Below, piece by piece: positions 44,298 to 52,723 of a stretch of DNA of 64,000 nucleotides. This DNA is from Parabacteroides gordonii MS-1 = DSM 23371 (lineage in GTDB: Bacteria; Bacteroidota; Bacteroidia; Bacteroidales; Tannerellaceae), in the NCBI RefSeq assembly GCF_000969825.1, contig NZ_KQ033920.1, forward strand, positions 1,043,672-1,107,671, read 5' to 3'. The notes under the pieces are model-generated. The model searched no databases and was not told the origin of the DNA. It saw nothing but the letters and a program-made list of their open reading frames with translations. The translations under genes and the position numbers were made by a program. Position 1 is the stretch's first letter, and each line of letters begins with the position of its first letter.

Positions 44298-45861
44298 CCG
44301 CCCCTTCCGCACAGCGTTCTCCGTCGATTGCTGCCGACACAATGCCACCGGCATAACCGGCACCTTCGCCACAGGGGAAAAGCCCTTTGATCGTTACATG
44401 CTGGTAACTGTCACGGTCGCGAAGAATACGAACCGGTGAGGAGGTACGTGTCTCCACGCCTATCATCAGAGCGTCATTGGTAAGGAACCCTTTCGATACT
44501 TTTCCAAAATAACGGAAGCCATCCCGCAAACGGCTGGTTACAAATTCCGGCATCCAGAAATGAAGCGGAGAAGCCAGCAGTCCCGGTGTATAAGAAGATT
44601 CCGGCAGATCGAACGAGTTTTTCTTCGTTACGAAATCATTCATGCGCTGGGCCGGTGCCGTTTGTTTCATGCCACCGTTCAACCAGCATACTTCTTCCAG
44701 CCGCTCCTGGAAAGCCATCAGGGCTAAAGGGGAGTCGGTCGGGACTTTCATCTCTTCATGTTTCATCAATTCGGGATAATCTTCAGGACGGATCTCTACC
44801 ACCATCCCTGAATTCGACCAACGCGAACCCCGATTGGAAGGAGACATCCCGTTGACAACAACTTGCTTCGGGCCACTCGCAGCCGGAACGACAAACCCGC
44901 CCGGGCACATACAGAAAGAATATACGCCTCTCCCGCTTACCTGCGTAACAAAACTATATTCGGCTGCCGGAAGATATTTTCCCCTGCCCTCCTTACGATG
45001 GTATTGTATCTGGTCGATCAACTCCTGGGGATGTTCCAGACGGACTCCCACGGCAAAACCTTTTGCTTCGATAGGTATCTGCTGCTGATAAAGATATTGA
45101 TAGACATCGCGAGCCGAATGGCCTGTAGCCAGGATAACCGGGCCGTAGAAAGCCTTTCCCGTATTGGTTTCTATACCGATCACTTCATTATCCTTCAGGA
45201 TCAAGGCATCCATACGGGTCTCGAAATACACTTCGCCTCCACAGCGGATAATTTGTTCACGGATATTTTCTATTACACGCGGTAGTTTATCCGTCCCGAT
45301 ATGCGGATGGGCATCTGCCAGGATAGAGGTACTGGCACCATGCTGGCAAAAGACATTCAGTATCTTATCGACCGAACCGCGTTTCTTGCTGCGGGTATAT
45401 AATTTGCCATCCGAATAGGCACCGGCACCACCTTCCCCGAAACTGTAGTTCGATTCACTGTTCACTACATGCTCACGGCTGATCAGTGCGATATCTTTCT
45501 TCCGGTCGCGCACATTCTTTCCACGTTCGACGATGACAGGACGCAACCCTAGTTCGATCAGGCGCAGGGCAGCAAAAAGTCCTCCGGGGCCGGCACCGAC
45601 CACAACCACTTGTTTACCGCCGGATACATCTTTATATTCCACCGACTGGTATTCCGCTTCTTCCGGTTGTTCATTGATAAATGCACGTAGCTTAACGTTT
45701 ACATAAATCGTACGCTGGCGCGCATCGATAGAACGCTTCAATAGCCGTACTGCTTGTATATCTTTCAGAGAAGCGCCGGTTTCGCGCGCAACGACCTGTT
45801 TCAGAGATTGCTCATTGACTGCTTCTTCCGGCAGAATACGGAGTTGTAATTCTTGTATCAT
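44263..45861 (-). CDS. FAD-dependent oxidoreductase (uncharacterised dehydrogenase)
   Basis: A 532-residue flavoprotein. An N-terminal alpha/beta domain of about 85 residues precedes the FAD loop VVVVGAGPGGLFAALRLIELG. A conserved SNYSFGEGGAGAYSDGKLYTR segment and a C-terminal LFPCGEGAGYAGGIVSAAIDG are typical of a group of putative FAD dehydrogenases resembling geranylgeranyl-reductase-like or HI0933-like proteins; the substrate is unknown. The last eleven residues (ALVADSTSSCR) are encoded entirely within the 22-bp repeat and probably are not part of the conserved fold. It is the last gene of the five-gene radA operon. Confidence 0.88.
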   Translation of the reverse strand: MIQELQLRILPEEAVNEQSLKQVVARETGASLKDIQAVRLLKRSIDARQRTIYVNVKLRAFINEQPEEAEYQSVEYKDVSGGKQVVVVGAGPGGLFAALRLIELGLRPVIVERGKNVRDRKKDIALISREHVVNSESNYSFGEGGAGAYSDGKLYTRSKKRGSVDKILNVFCQHGASTSILADAHPHIGTDKLPRVIENIREQIIRCGGEVYFETRMDALILKDNEVIGIETNTGKAFYGPVILATGHSARDVYQYLYQQQIPIEAKGFAVGVRLEHPQELIDQIQYHRKEGRGKYLPAAEYSFVTQVSGRGVYSFCMCPGGFVVPAASGPKQVVVNGMSPSNRGSRWSNSGMVVEIRPEDYPELMKHEEMKVPTDSPLALMAFQERLEEVCWLNGGMKQTAPAQRMNDFVTKKNSFDLPESSYTPGLLASPLHFWMPEFVTSRLRDGFRYFGKVSKGFLTNDALMIGVETRTSSPVRILRDRDSYQHVTIKGLFPCGEGAGYAGGIVSAAIDGERCAEGAALVADSTSSCR

Positions 45862-45892
45862 TATTTCTTTGCTTGTTAATGGGGAAAAGAGG

Positions 45893-47266
45893 TTATCCGA
45901 ACAGGTGCCGGAAAGCTTCCTCTACTTTCTTTACCTGTATAATCTGTATTTTGCATTTAGCGACATCGAAACCTTTCAGGTTGTTATGAGGAATGATTAT
46001 ACGTGAAAAGCCCAGCTTCTCCGCTTCAAGGATACGCTGCTCAATACGGTTGACCGGACGTATCTCGCCCGACAGGCCGACTTCGCCACACATACATACT
46101 CCCTGTTCGATACTGATATCGAGACTCGACGAAAGCACGGCACTGATAACGGCCAGGTCGATGGCCGGATCGTTTACTTTCAAACCTCCGGCAATATTGA
46201 GGAACACATCTTTTTGTATCAGTTTAAACCCGGCCCGTTTCTCAAGGACAGCCAGCAACATATTCATTCGCCGGAGATCAAACCCCGTTGCGCTGCGTTG
46301 CGGCGTACCATAAACGGCCGAGCTTACCAATGCCTGCGTTTCGATCAGGAAAGGACGGATACCTTCGATCGCAGCAGCGATAGTCACACCGCTCAGTCCT
46401 TCGTGATTTTGGGTAAGCAATAATTCAGAGGGATTGCTGACCTCGCGTAAACCGTTCTGCCGCATTTCGTAGATACCGAGTTCCGCCGTACTGCCGAAAC
46501 GGTTTTTGATACTGCGCAGAATGCGGTACATATAATGTTGGTCGCCTTCAAACTGAAGCACCGTGTCGACAATATGCTCCAATACCTTAGGCCCGGCAAT
46601 GCTTCCTTCCTTATTAATATGGCCGATCAGCAAAACAGGCACACCGCTCTCCTTGGCATATTTCAGGATAGCTGCGCTACATTCACGTACCTGTGAGACG
46701 CTACCGGGTGACGACTCCACGATCTCCGTATAAATTGTCTGGATAGAGTCGATAATCATCAGATCCGGCTGTACGTTTCGAGCTTGCACGAAGATTTGTT
46801 CGAGGTTTGTTTCACAAAGGATGAAACAGTCGGGATTTTCGTGAGCCAGACGGTCGGCACGCAGTTTGAGCTGGCGGCTGCTTTCTTCACCGGATACGTA
46901 CAACGTCTTTAGCCCGTTCAACCCCAGGACGGTTTGCAGCACCAGCGTAGACTTACCGATACCCGGTTCACCACCAATCAGCACCAGCGAACCTTTCACC
47001 AGACCGCCACCGAGGACACGGTTCAGCTCCTCATCTTTCAGATCGATACGGGATTCTTCTTCGGAAGTGATGTCGCGCAATAAGACCGGACGCACTTTTT
47101 CGTTATCGGTTATTCCGGGGATAATATGTTTTGCCGAAGGTTCTTTGGTAGCAACGATCTCTTCCACATACGTGTTCCATTCGCCGCAATTAGGACATTT
47201 GCCCACCCATTTAGGAGAGTCTGCTCCGCAATTGGAGCAGACATATACTGTTTTTGTCTTAGCCAT
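45893..47266 (-). CDS. radA: DNA repair protein RadA
   Basis: A 457-residue RecA-like branch-migration ATPase. The N-terminal zinc finger is VCSNCGADSPKWVGKCPNCGEW (4 Cys). Walker A is LIGGEPGIGKSTLVLQ, Walker B MIIDSIQTIYTE, and the RadA KNRFG motif is present (IKNRFGSTAELGIYEM). The C-terminal Lon-protease-like domain covers about 290-457. It promotes D-loop extension in recombination. It lies 34 nt downstream of an unrecognised protein with a clamp-binding-like C terminus. Confidence 0.97.
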   Translation of the reverse strand: MAKTKTVYVCSNCGADSPKWVGKCPNCGEWNTYVEEIVATKEPSAKHIIPGITDNEKVRPVLLRDITSEEESRIDLKDEELNRVLGGGLVKGSLVLIGGEPGIGKSTLVLQTVLGLNGLKTLYVSGEESSRQLKLRADRLAHENPDCFILCETNLEQIFVQARNVQPDLMIIDSIQTIYTEIVESSPGSVSQVRECSAAILKYAKESGVPVLLIGHINKEGSIAGPKVLEHIVDTVLQFEGDQHYMYRILRSIKNRFGSTAELGIYEMRQNGLREVSNPSELLLTQNHEGLSGVTIAAAIEGIRPFLIETQALVSSAVYGTPQRSATGFDLRRMNMLLAVLEKRAGFKLIQKDVFLNIAGGLKVNDPAIDLAVISAVLSSSLDISIEQGVCMCGEVGLSGEIRPVNRIEQRILEAEKLGFSRIIIPHNNLKGFDVAKCKIQIIQVKKVEEAFRHLFG

Positions 47267-47300
47267 ACATCTTTAAGATTTGGCGTAAAGATAGGAAAAG

Positions 47301-48257
47301 TTAGCCAAATAAGTCGAGTGTAAGTTGTTTCTTCTCCGCTTCCAGCTTGCGCAAGTGGCGCTTGCCCTGGGGAGTAACGATTTCAAGTTTGTCGAAGCGG
47401 GTACGGATCACCGTAGTCACCGTATAGCTGACGTTGATCGTTTCGCCCAATTCGCTTAGCTTACGTGCAATTTCCAATACGCAGTCGATGCACATGCCGC
47501 TGGTGAAGGATATCTTTTCGTCGAACATCTGCTTTTTGAAATCTTCGTCGCACATATAGAAGTCGATCGTTTCGCCTCCCTTGTTATAAATACCTTTCCA
47601 ACGGTAACGGCTGTCTTTCAATACTGGTGAAATAATTTCGATCGTAGCTTTGTTATCTTTGATCGTAGGCAGGTCGTCCGAACGCAGGATAAAGTAATCG
47701 AACTGTTCACGTTTCACTTCCAGCGAACCGGAGCGGCTGCGGTTGTTCTCGTTCAATTCGCGCACGTTTATCTTCGTTACCTTGGGATAACCTTTCAGCG
47801 CTTCATAAAAATTGGACTTGCATTTGCTGAACTTCGGCCATGAAGATAAAAGCTCGATCAGCTCGCGCGGGATGAGTGCACCGACCTGTTTCAGCTTGAG
47901 AGAACGCTTCAGCAGCGCTATTTCCTTCTGCATATTCTCCTCATCGGCGTTTGTCCGGTCGGCAATGGGTTGTCCTCCAACCGACAGGGTCGGACGCGTC
48001 AGAACCTGCATCAATATATTCAATACCACGGAGATAGCACGGGAACTTTCACCGCCTATCGGCCATACAACCCTGTATCCGCCTTCCTGTAGAACAGGTT
48101 CGCAATGGGCAGTCATCTTCACATCCAACATATCAGCCAACACACGGATCATGGAAAGTATCTCCTTTTCACAACGGTGTTTGATCATAGCGTCCATATA
48201 GCCGGACTTATCGTTAAAAGAATAACGAAGTTCAAGTTTGTTTGCAAACTTTATCAT
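47301..48257 (-). CDS. Unrecognised protein ending in a beta-clamp-binding-like motif
   Basis: A 318-residue protein I do not recognise. The N-terminal half (MIKFANKLELRYSFNDKSGYMDAMI) contains a hydrophobic helical stretch AISVVLNILMQVLTRP; the middle and C-terminal half are mixed alpha/beta with no membrane span, and a single Cys pair lies at SGMCIDCVLEIA. The very C terminus is KKQLTLDLFG, following a charged helix. The heptad QLTLDLF matches the hexapeptide-type clamp-binding consensus (QLxLxLF) that tethers DNA repair and replication proteins to DnaN. The exact family is unknown. It lies in an operon directly before radA (34-nt gap), with 35-nt gap to DUF2148. Confidence 0.78.
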   Translation of the reverse strand: MIKFANKLELRYSFNDKSGYMDAMIKHRCEKEILSMIRVLADMLDVKMTAHCEPVLQEGGYRVVWPIGGESSRAISVVLNILMQVLTRPTLSVGGQPIADRTNADEENMQKEIALLKRSLKLKQVGALIPRELIELLSSWPKFSKCKSNFYEALKGYPKVTKINVRELNENNRSRSGSLEVKREQFDYFILRSDDLPTIKDNKATIEIISPVLKDSRYRWKGIYNKGGETIDFYMCDEDFKKQMFDEKISFTSGMCIDCVLEIARKLSELGETINVSYTVTTVIRTRFDKLEIVTPQGKRHLRKLEAEKKQLTLDLFG

Positions 48258-48292
48258 AGAGTCATCATGTTATTTATCCAAAATCCTGCTAA

Positions 48293-48838
48293 TTACTTTA
48301 CGGGTTGTTCTTTCGGTTTACGATCGAAGAACGGGTTTTTAGAAGAGGCACTGACAGGGATAGCCATTACACATTTGCTCTCTTCTCCCAACCATCCCAG
48401 ACGCTGGGCAGCCAGCCCGGCACTGAACATGACGCGGGTATCCAGACGCAAATCGGAAGCAGTAGCGCAGGCAGAACCGATGGCAATTCCCAGATCCACC
48501 GAATTAATGGTGCATGGAACCGTTGCCGGTTTCTCTACGCAGGTATCAAACCCACAATGTGCGCAATTCAATCCTTGTACCTGCTGGCCAGTACCCAATA
48601 TGACTACGGCTTCTGCACTCAGTATATTGTCCGCATCACGCAGGAAAAACTTTAATCCGGTTTCCGCAGCCACTTTCAGCATCTCTTCAGACAGCTGATG
48701 GATATCTTCGCCGGTCACCATAGCCATTTCTATAATGTCAATACCTTTCCCTTTTGGAGCTGTCCGGGCAGCGGTCATCATCTGACGTACAGCTGTTAAC
48801 ACGTGTTCGTGTCGTATCTCTCTTTCGTTTTGTATCAT
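48293..48838 (-). CDS. DUF2148 (ferredoxin-like) Fe-S domain protein
   Basis: A 181-residue protein of the DUF2148 family. Signature cysteines lie in LNCAHCGFDTCVEKP, with further cysteines at VPCTINSVD and GSACATASDL, consistent with a [4Fe-4S] or similar cluster. The family occurs in anaerobes and is annotated ferredoxin-like; its redox partner is not known. It starts 35 nt downstream of the KamA-like gene and precedes the clamp-motif protein. Confidence 0.88.
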   Translation of the reverse strand: MIQNEREIRHEHVLTAVRQMMTAARTAPKGKGIDIIEMAMVTGEDIHQLSEEMLKVAAETGLKFFLRDADNILSAEAVVILGTGQQVQGLNCAHCGFDTCVEKPATVPCTINSVDLGIAIGSACATASDLRLDTRVMFSAGLAAQRLGWLGEESKCVMAIPVSASSKNPFFDRKPKEQPVK

Positions 48839-48873
48839 CTTATTATTGGTTTAGCAGGAACAAAGATACACTT

Positions 48874-51000
48874 TTACTCGTTTTCAAGTTCAAGATTTGT
48901 CATCTTTTCTGTGATGGCAAACGGATAACCGGGATATTCGTACAAGCTGAAACGCGGTTCGGTTTCCCCTTCACAATAATTCCAGATACTTCGATATTCC
49001 TTTACATCCTCTCCCATTTCTTCCAACTGCCGGAGATAGGCTGCCACCGATTTATTTTCGACAATAAAAACCTCTCCCATTTTATTAATGATCGGGCTGT
49101 GACGGCGTCCTGTATCATGATCGAACTTAAGGATACGTTTTCCTTCCGAGGTGAGTCCCACCGTTTTAAAGGTCATACTCTTACCTATGGCCGGCAGATT
49201 CAGCACGCTACGGTCTGTCGCTGCAAACAGCAGATGATTCTCTTTAAGAAAATTGACAAGCTTCTTTCCTAAAGGACGTTTATTGGTTACGATATCATCC
49301 AATTCCGCCAGCTTATTTTCAGGTACTCTCCCGAAGATCTTTTCTTCATATTGTTCCTGAAGTGAACGGCTGTTGGGGGTGAACACGGCATAGTTCTCGT
49401 TAAAACCTTTGACAGAGAATGTATAATAGCAAATCACCCCGACAGAGTTAAGTGTCTGCCGCAGTTTAGCCGTATGTCCGCGACGGGAAGCAGCAACCGT
49501 ATACACCAACTGATTTGTTATGACCCATCCGGCATCCAATATCGCCCGGATAGCCCGCTTAGCCTCCGGTGTTACTTCTAATGGAGACTGAAAATGTGTC
49601 TGAATAATAAACTGTGATACACCGACAGCCGATGCCTTCTCCTTAAACTCTTTCAGGATTGCCACCAGTTCGTCGGTAATACGCAAAGGCAGGTAAGCCA
49701 GCAGACGCGATCCCAAACGAACCCGCTGCAATTCAGCCAGCTTTTCACCTTCCGGGCGATCCTCGTTGGCTTTACGCTTGCGAACAGCCATCTTATAGAC
49801 GGCTTCCAATATTTTACGTAAGGTCGCATTCTGGCTCATCAAAGCATCCCCTCCGGTGATCAGGATATCCCGCAGCTGGGCATCTTCTTCAAAATAATGC
49901 ATCAACCGGCGAAGTTTTTTATCCCAGGTTTCTTTCGGCTTCAACGCTTCAAAATCGAAGTTCAGCCGTTCGCTCTGGAAGTCATACATACGCTGGCAGG
50001 AAGCACAGAGACCGCCACAGGCGCGTCCCATCGAGTCGGGTATCAGAATGGCTACTTCCGGGTAACGGCGATGGATATTATGTCCTTCAGGCAACAGCCA
50101 TCCGGCGGCATTCGGTTTGCCGGCTTCCACGATGTCCTCTTTTTCCCAGGCTTTGATACTGCCATAGGTATCTACCAGCTCATTCGAGTAAAGTATATAG
50201 GAACGGACAGTTTCATCGTCAAATCCTTCTGTCCCCGGATTCAGCAAAGACAAATAATAAGGAGTAACGAAGAATGGCATTCCTTTCTTTTTGGCACGTA
50301 GCAACAAATGCATCATTTCTTCCGAAAGGGATTCACCCAGAAAATAGTTTAGCTCTGTCGGGCTTTTTATAGCCATCGACAAATGGAAACGTGCCGTATC
50401 CCACCATTCCCGAACCTGATTATACTTTTCCTCATAACTCATTTCGGGGGTAAACTGGTAACGGGAAGAAGGGGCCGTACGGCGTTCTATCTTCCGGATC
50501 AGCCGTTTTATAATACGTTCTTTATTGGCTTCACGAATAGCGATGACCTCTTCATCCAAACCAGTCGGCCAACGGTTCATTTGTCGTTTCACCAGCGAAC
50601 GGTCTGTTTCAATCGTTTCCGGATGCTCCAGCAGCTTGAACTGATGGTAAAGATCGATAAACAGATCAGAAGAAACCTCATCCGTAAGTTTACCTGCCAG
50701 TAATTGCCATAGATAGGTTATCGTTTGTATCGACAGCTCCTGCCCCGTCGATAGTTCATCGATCGGGGAACCGTCATATTCTATTAAAAGTAAAATACGT
50801 TTCGCGACGGCATTTCCCATATTACCACCTCCTTCATTGACAGCTATCCTGGAAGACACAAACGATCGTAGAGCCTCCCTGAACAATTTTATGTTCCGGC
50901 TCTCTTCCGCCATTGCTACCAAATGAGGAAAGTCTCTGTTAAATACTTTTAGTAAATAAGAATTGTCGTACGTTAGTTCTTTTCTTTTAATCATAAACAT
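48874..51000 (-). CDS. KamA-like radical SAM protein with long N-terminal domain
   Basis: A protein of about 708 residues, well above the roughly 420 of lysine 2,3-aminomutase. An N-terminal helical region of about 180 residues precedes the radical SAM core, whose cluster motif is ACGGLCASCQRMYDF (CxxxCxxC at about residues 329-336), followed by ILITGGDALM (GGD/E motif). The glycine-rich PLP-lysine loop (PGGGGK type) of true KamA enzymes is not visible. It therefore may not be an amino-acid mutase. A GTG at 51003, the ATG at 51000 and an internal ATG at 50994 are possible starts; none has a strong Shine-Dalgarno site. It is the first gene of the five-gene operon. Confidence 0.85.
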   Translation of the reverse strand: MFMIKRKELTYDNSYLLKVFNRDFPHLVAMAEESRNIKLFREALRSFVSSRIAVNEGGGNMGNAVAKRILLLIEYDGSPIDELSTGQELSIQTITYLWQLLAGKLTDEVSSDLFIDLYHQFKLLEHPETIETDRSLVKRQMNRWPTGLDEEVIAIREANKERIIKRLIRKIERRTAPSSRYQFTPEMSYEEKYNQVREWWDTARFHLSMAIKSPTELNYFLGESLSEEMMHLLLRAKKKGMPFFVTPYYLSLLNPGTEGFDDETVRSYILYSNELVDTYGSIKAWEKEDIVEAGKPNAAGWLLPEGHNIHRRYPEVAILIPDSMGRACGGLCASCQRMYDFQSERLNFDFEALKPKETWDKKLRRLMHYFEEDAQLRDILITGGDALMSQNATLRKILEAVYKMAVRKRKANEDRPEGEKLAELQRVRLGSRLLAYLPLRITDELVAILKEFKEKASAVGVSQFIIQTHFQSPLEVTPEAKRAIRAILDAGWVITNQLVYTVAASRRGHTAKLRQTLNSVGVICYYTFSVKGFNENYAVFTPNSRSLQEQYEEKIFGRVPENKLAELDDIVTNKRPLGKKLVNFLKENHLLFAATDRSVLNLPAIGKSMTFKTVGLTSEGKRILKFDHDTGRRHSPIINKMGEVFIVENKSVAAYLRQLEEMGEDVKEYRSIWNYCEGETEPRFSLYEYPGYPFAITEKMTNLELENE

Positions 51001-51133
51001 CACTGCTTTTTAATAGATTGGAATAATTCAAGTCTCAGATCGCTTATTCAAAGGGATTACATTATACTAAGGATAGTTCATTTCCCGAATCGCAAATAAC
51101 AGATGAAGAAGCTCAGACTTTTACACTTGTCCA

Positions 51134-51141
51134 CAAATATA
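51134..51141 (-). promoter_or_regulatory. -7 element for the KamA-radA operon
   Basis: The minus strand reads TATATTTG. The predicted 5' leader of about 125-130 nt is long. No -33 element is evident. Confidence 0.5.
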
Positions 51142-51319
51142 ACATTTTTCATCGAAAAGCAGCGAATATTTAATGGAAAAACATTCTAATTTATGATATA
51201 ACCGGAGCAAAATGACAACCTTTTCACTGTTCGATTACATTTTGGTTGCATTTTTTCATGTTTCAGTTGATACAAGTCACTTCTACTTTCACATACGTCT
51301 TGAAAAAAGAGCGATAACG

Positions 51320-51351
51320 TTTGCATTTATCAAAAACTATATTTATATTTG
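51320..51351 (+). promoter_or_regulatory. Consensus Bacteroidota promoter upstream of a candidate small RNA
   Basis: TTTG at 51320-51323, a 20-nt spacer and TATATTTG at 51344-51351, the best promoter match in the window. No gene follows for 180 nt. Confidence 0.65.
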
Positions 51352-51357
51352 TGACAA

Positions 51358-51450
51358 AGTAATATTTGAGGTTAAGACCTCTCGTTTTAGGTAAAGGTAT
51401 TGGTCATTATAAGAATTAAAAAGTCTACTTGTGAAAGTAGACTTTTTGTT
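51358..51450 (+). ncRNA. Candidate small RNA, about 90 nt
   Basis: The segment between the promoter at 51320-51351 and the terminator hairpin at 51417-51446. It contains a short hairpin GAGGT-TAAG-ACCTC at 51368-51381 and then an unstructured AU-rich region before the terminator stem. It has no plausible reading frame of its own. I do not recognise a known family. It could instead be an untranslated leader of the HU gene with an early terminator (attenuator). Confidence 0.45.
51417..51446 (+). terminator. Terminator after the candidate small RNA
   Basis: AAAAAGTCTACTT pairs with AAGTAGACTTTTT around GTGA, followed by GTTTT. A stem of 13 bp with a T tract makes this a strong intrinsic terminator. 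Confidence 0.8.
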
Positions 51451-51453
51451 TTA

Positions 51454-51480
51454 TAGGACTGTTCACTAAGACAGTCTTTT
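51454..51480 (+). terminator. Second hairpin before the HU promoter
   Basis: GACTGT pairs with ACAGTC around an 8-nt loop, extended by one G-U and one A-U pair, followed by TTTTT. It lies 8 nt after the first terminator and 4 nt before the HU -7 element. Confidence 0.6.
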
Positions 51481-51483
51481 TAT

Positions 51484-51491
51484 TATCTTTG
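51484..51491 (+). promoter_or_regulatory. -7 element for the HU gene
   Basis: TATCTTTG, giving a leader of about 40 nt to the ATG at 51538. No clear -33 element; the region upstream is the second terminator hairpin. Confidence 0.55.
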
Positions 51492-51537
51492 CAAAGTTTT
51501 GATTGATGCAACATTATTAATTATTAAAAAATCACCT

Positions 51538-51819
51538 ATGAACAAAGCAGAACTGATTGCAGAACTGGCTGAAAGAGCCGGATTGAAAAAGCAAAAAGCA
51601 GCTAAAGTATTAGATGCTTACATGGAGATCGTGACTGAAAAAATGTCCAACAACGAAGAAGTCGTTCTTATTGGGTTTGGAACATTAATACCCAGACCTC
51701 AAACTAGTCGCTTGGCTCGTAATCCCAAAACAGGTGAGCCTGTTATGATCAAGCCAAGAACAACCGTGAAGTTCAAACCGGGAAAGTTCTTACTAGAAGC
51801 GATGAACGGTAAAAAGTAA
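51538..51819 (+). CDS. HU family DNA-binding protein
   Basis: A 93-residue histone-like protein. It begins MNKAELIAELAERAGLKKQKA and carries the beta-arm region GFGTLIPRPQTSRLARNPKTGEPV and the C-terminal KPRTTVKFKPGKFL, all typical of HU/IHF. I start at the ATG at 51538 because the frame upstream (to 51499) is not HU-like. The protein binds and bends DNA in the nucleoid. It is monocistronic with a hairpin after the stop. Confidence 0.95.
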   Translation: MNKAELIAELAERAGLKKQKAAKVLDAYMEIVTEKMSNNEEVVLIGFGTLIPRPQTSRLARNPKTGEPVMIKPRTTVKFKPGKFLLEAMNGKK

Positions 51820-51837
51820 TAGATCCGTTTTAAAAAG

Positions 51838-51869
51838 CTAGAAACGGCAACGCAGGTTGTCGTTTCTAG
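51838..51869 (+). terminator. Hairpin after the HU gene
   Basis: CTAGAAACGGCAAC pairs with GTTGTCGTTTCTAG (one G-U) around GCAG. The T tract after it is poor (TAAATTATTATT), so termination may be weak. Confidence 0.6.
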
Positions 51870-51965
51870 TAAATTATTATTGAACCGAACCTTTATCTTA
51901 ACACAAATGTAACATCTATTTCATCCATCCGAAACAACAATGGCGTTCCTTTGCAGGAAAATAAT

Positions 51966-51973
51966 TAATTTTG
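51966..51973 (+). promoter_or_regulatory. -7 element for the OmpR/PhoR-type pair
   Basis: TAATTTTG about 46 nt upstream of the response-regulator start, with a GAAATG/CATTTC hairpin in the leader. The spacing of an upstream TTTG (51950) is too short for a -33 element. Confidence 0.4.
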
Positions 51974-52019
51974 TAAACAATGAAATGAGTTTTTCATTTC
52001 AATATAAATAAAAAAGACT

Positions 52020-52706
52020 ATGGACATGCCCCGAATTCTTGTTGTGGACGACGAAGAGGACTTGTGCGAGATCCTCAAATTCAATCTGGAAATAGAAGGA
52101 TATGAAGTAGATACCGCTTTCAGCGCGGAAGAAGCACTTAAGAAAGACCTATCCGTATATCAGTTACTTTTACTCGATGTGATGATGGGGGAAATCTCCG
52201 GATTCAAAATGGCCAGCATTTTAAGGAAAGACGAAAGCACGGCTAACACGCCTATCATCTTCCTGACAGCCAAAGATACGGAAAACGATATGCTGACCGG
52301 CTTCAACCTGGGTGCAGACGATTATATTTCAAAACCGTTTTCCATCCGGCAGGTTGTCGCACGTGTTAAGGCCGTGTTACGCAGAACTACAGAAAAAGAG
52401 AAAGCTACCGTAAACGAACTTCTAGAATACGAGACACTGGCACTGGATATAAAACGTATCAAGGCTTCTGTCGACGGGAAAGAAATTCCGTTGACCAAAA
52501 AAGAGTTTGAGATATTAAAACTATTGCTGGAAAACAAAGGGAATGTATTTTCACGTGAAGAGATCCTGTCGCGCATCTGGAAAGATGAAGTATATGTACT
52601 GGATCGCACCATCGATGTCAACATTACCCGCCTGCGGAAAAAGATCGGCCCTTACGGAAAAAACATTGTCACCCGCCTCGGCTTCGGTTATTGTTTTGAA
52701 TGCTAA
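52020..52706 (+). CDS. OmpR/PhoB-type response regulator
   Basis: A 228-residue two-component regulator. The receiver domain has ILVVDDEEDLCEIL (acidic pair), LLLLDVMMGEISG (phospho-acceptor Asp) and IFLTAKD, and SKPFSIRQVVARV includes the conserved Lys. The C-terminal winged helix begins at about residue 130 (LALDIKRIKASVDGKEIPLTKKEFEIL). The start may be the ATG at 52020 or the one at 52026 (MPRILVVDD). The histidine kinase gene begins 17 nt after its stop. The signal is not identifiable. Confidence 0.95.
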   Translation: MDMPRILVVDDEEDLCEILKFNLEIEGYEVDTAFSAEEALKKDLSVYQLLLLDVMMGEISGFKMASILRKDESTANTPIIFLTAKDTENDMLTGFNLGADDYISKPFSIRQVVARVKAVLRRTTEKEKATVNELLEYETLALDIKRIKASVDGKEIPLTKKEFEILKLLLENKGNVFSREEILSRIWKDEVYVLDRTIDVNITRLRKKIGPYGKNIVTRLGFGYCFEC

Positions 52707-52723
52707 TACCCGTCATTTGAATT

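Larger units (their letters stand above)
51001..51537. other. Gene-poor stretch between KamA-like and HU genes
   Basis: The left part (51001-51141) is the KamA-like leader and -7 element. From 51142 to 51319 I see AT-rich sequence without a convincing gene; a 60-codon frame starts at 51212 after GGAG but runs into the promoter at 51320 and resembles no family. The right part holds the candidate sRNA with its promoter and terminators and then the HU promoter, described separately. Confidence 0.6.

Noticed and set aside
51212-51394. 60-codon plus-strand frame preceded by GGAG
   Set aside because: It runs across the consensus promoter at 51320-51351 and into the candidate sRNA; the peptide is Phe- and Ile-rich and unlike known proteins. 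It remains possible but unsupported.
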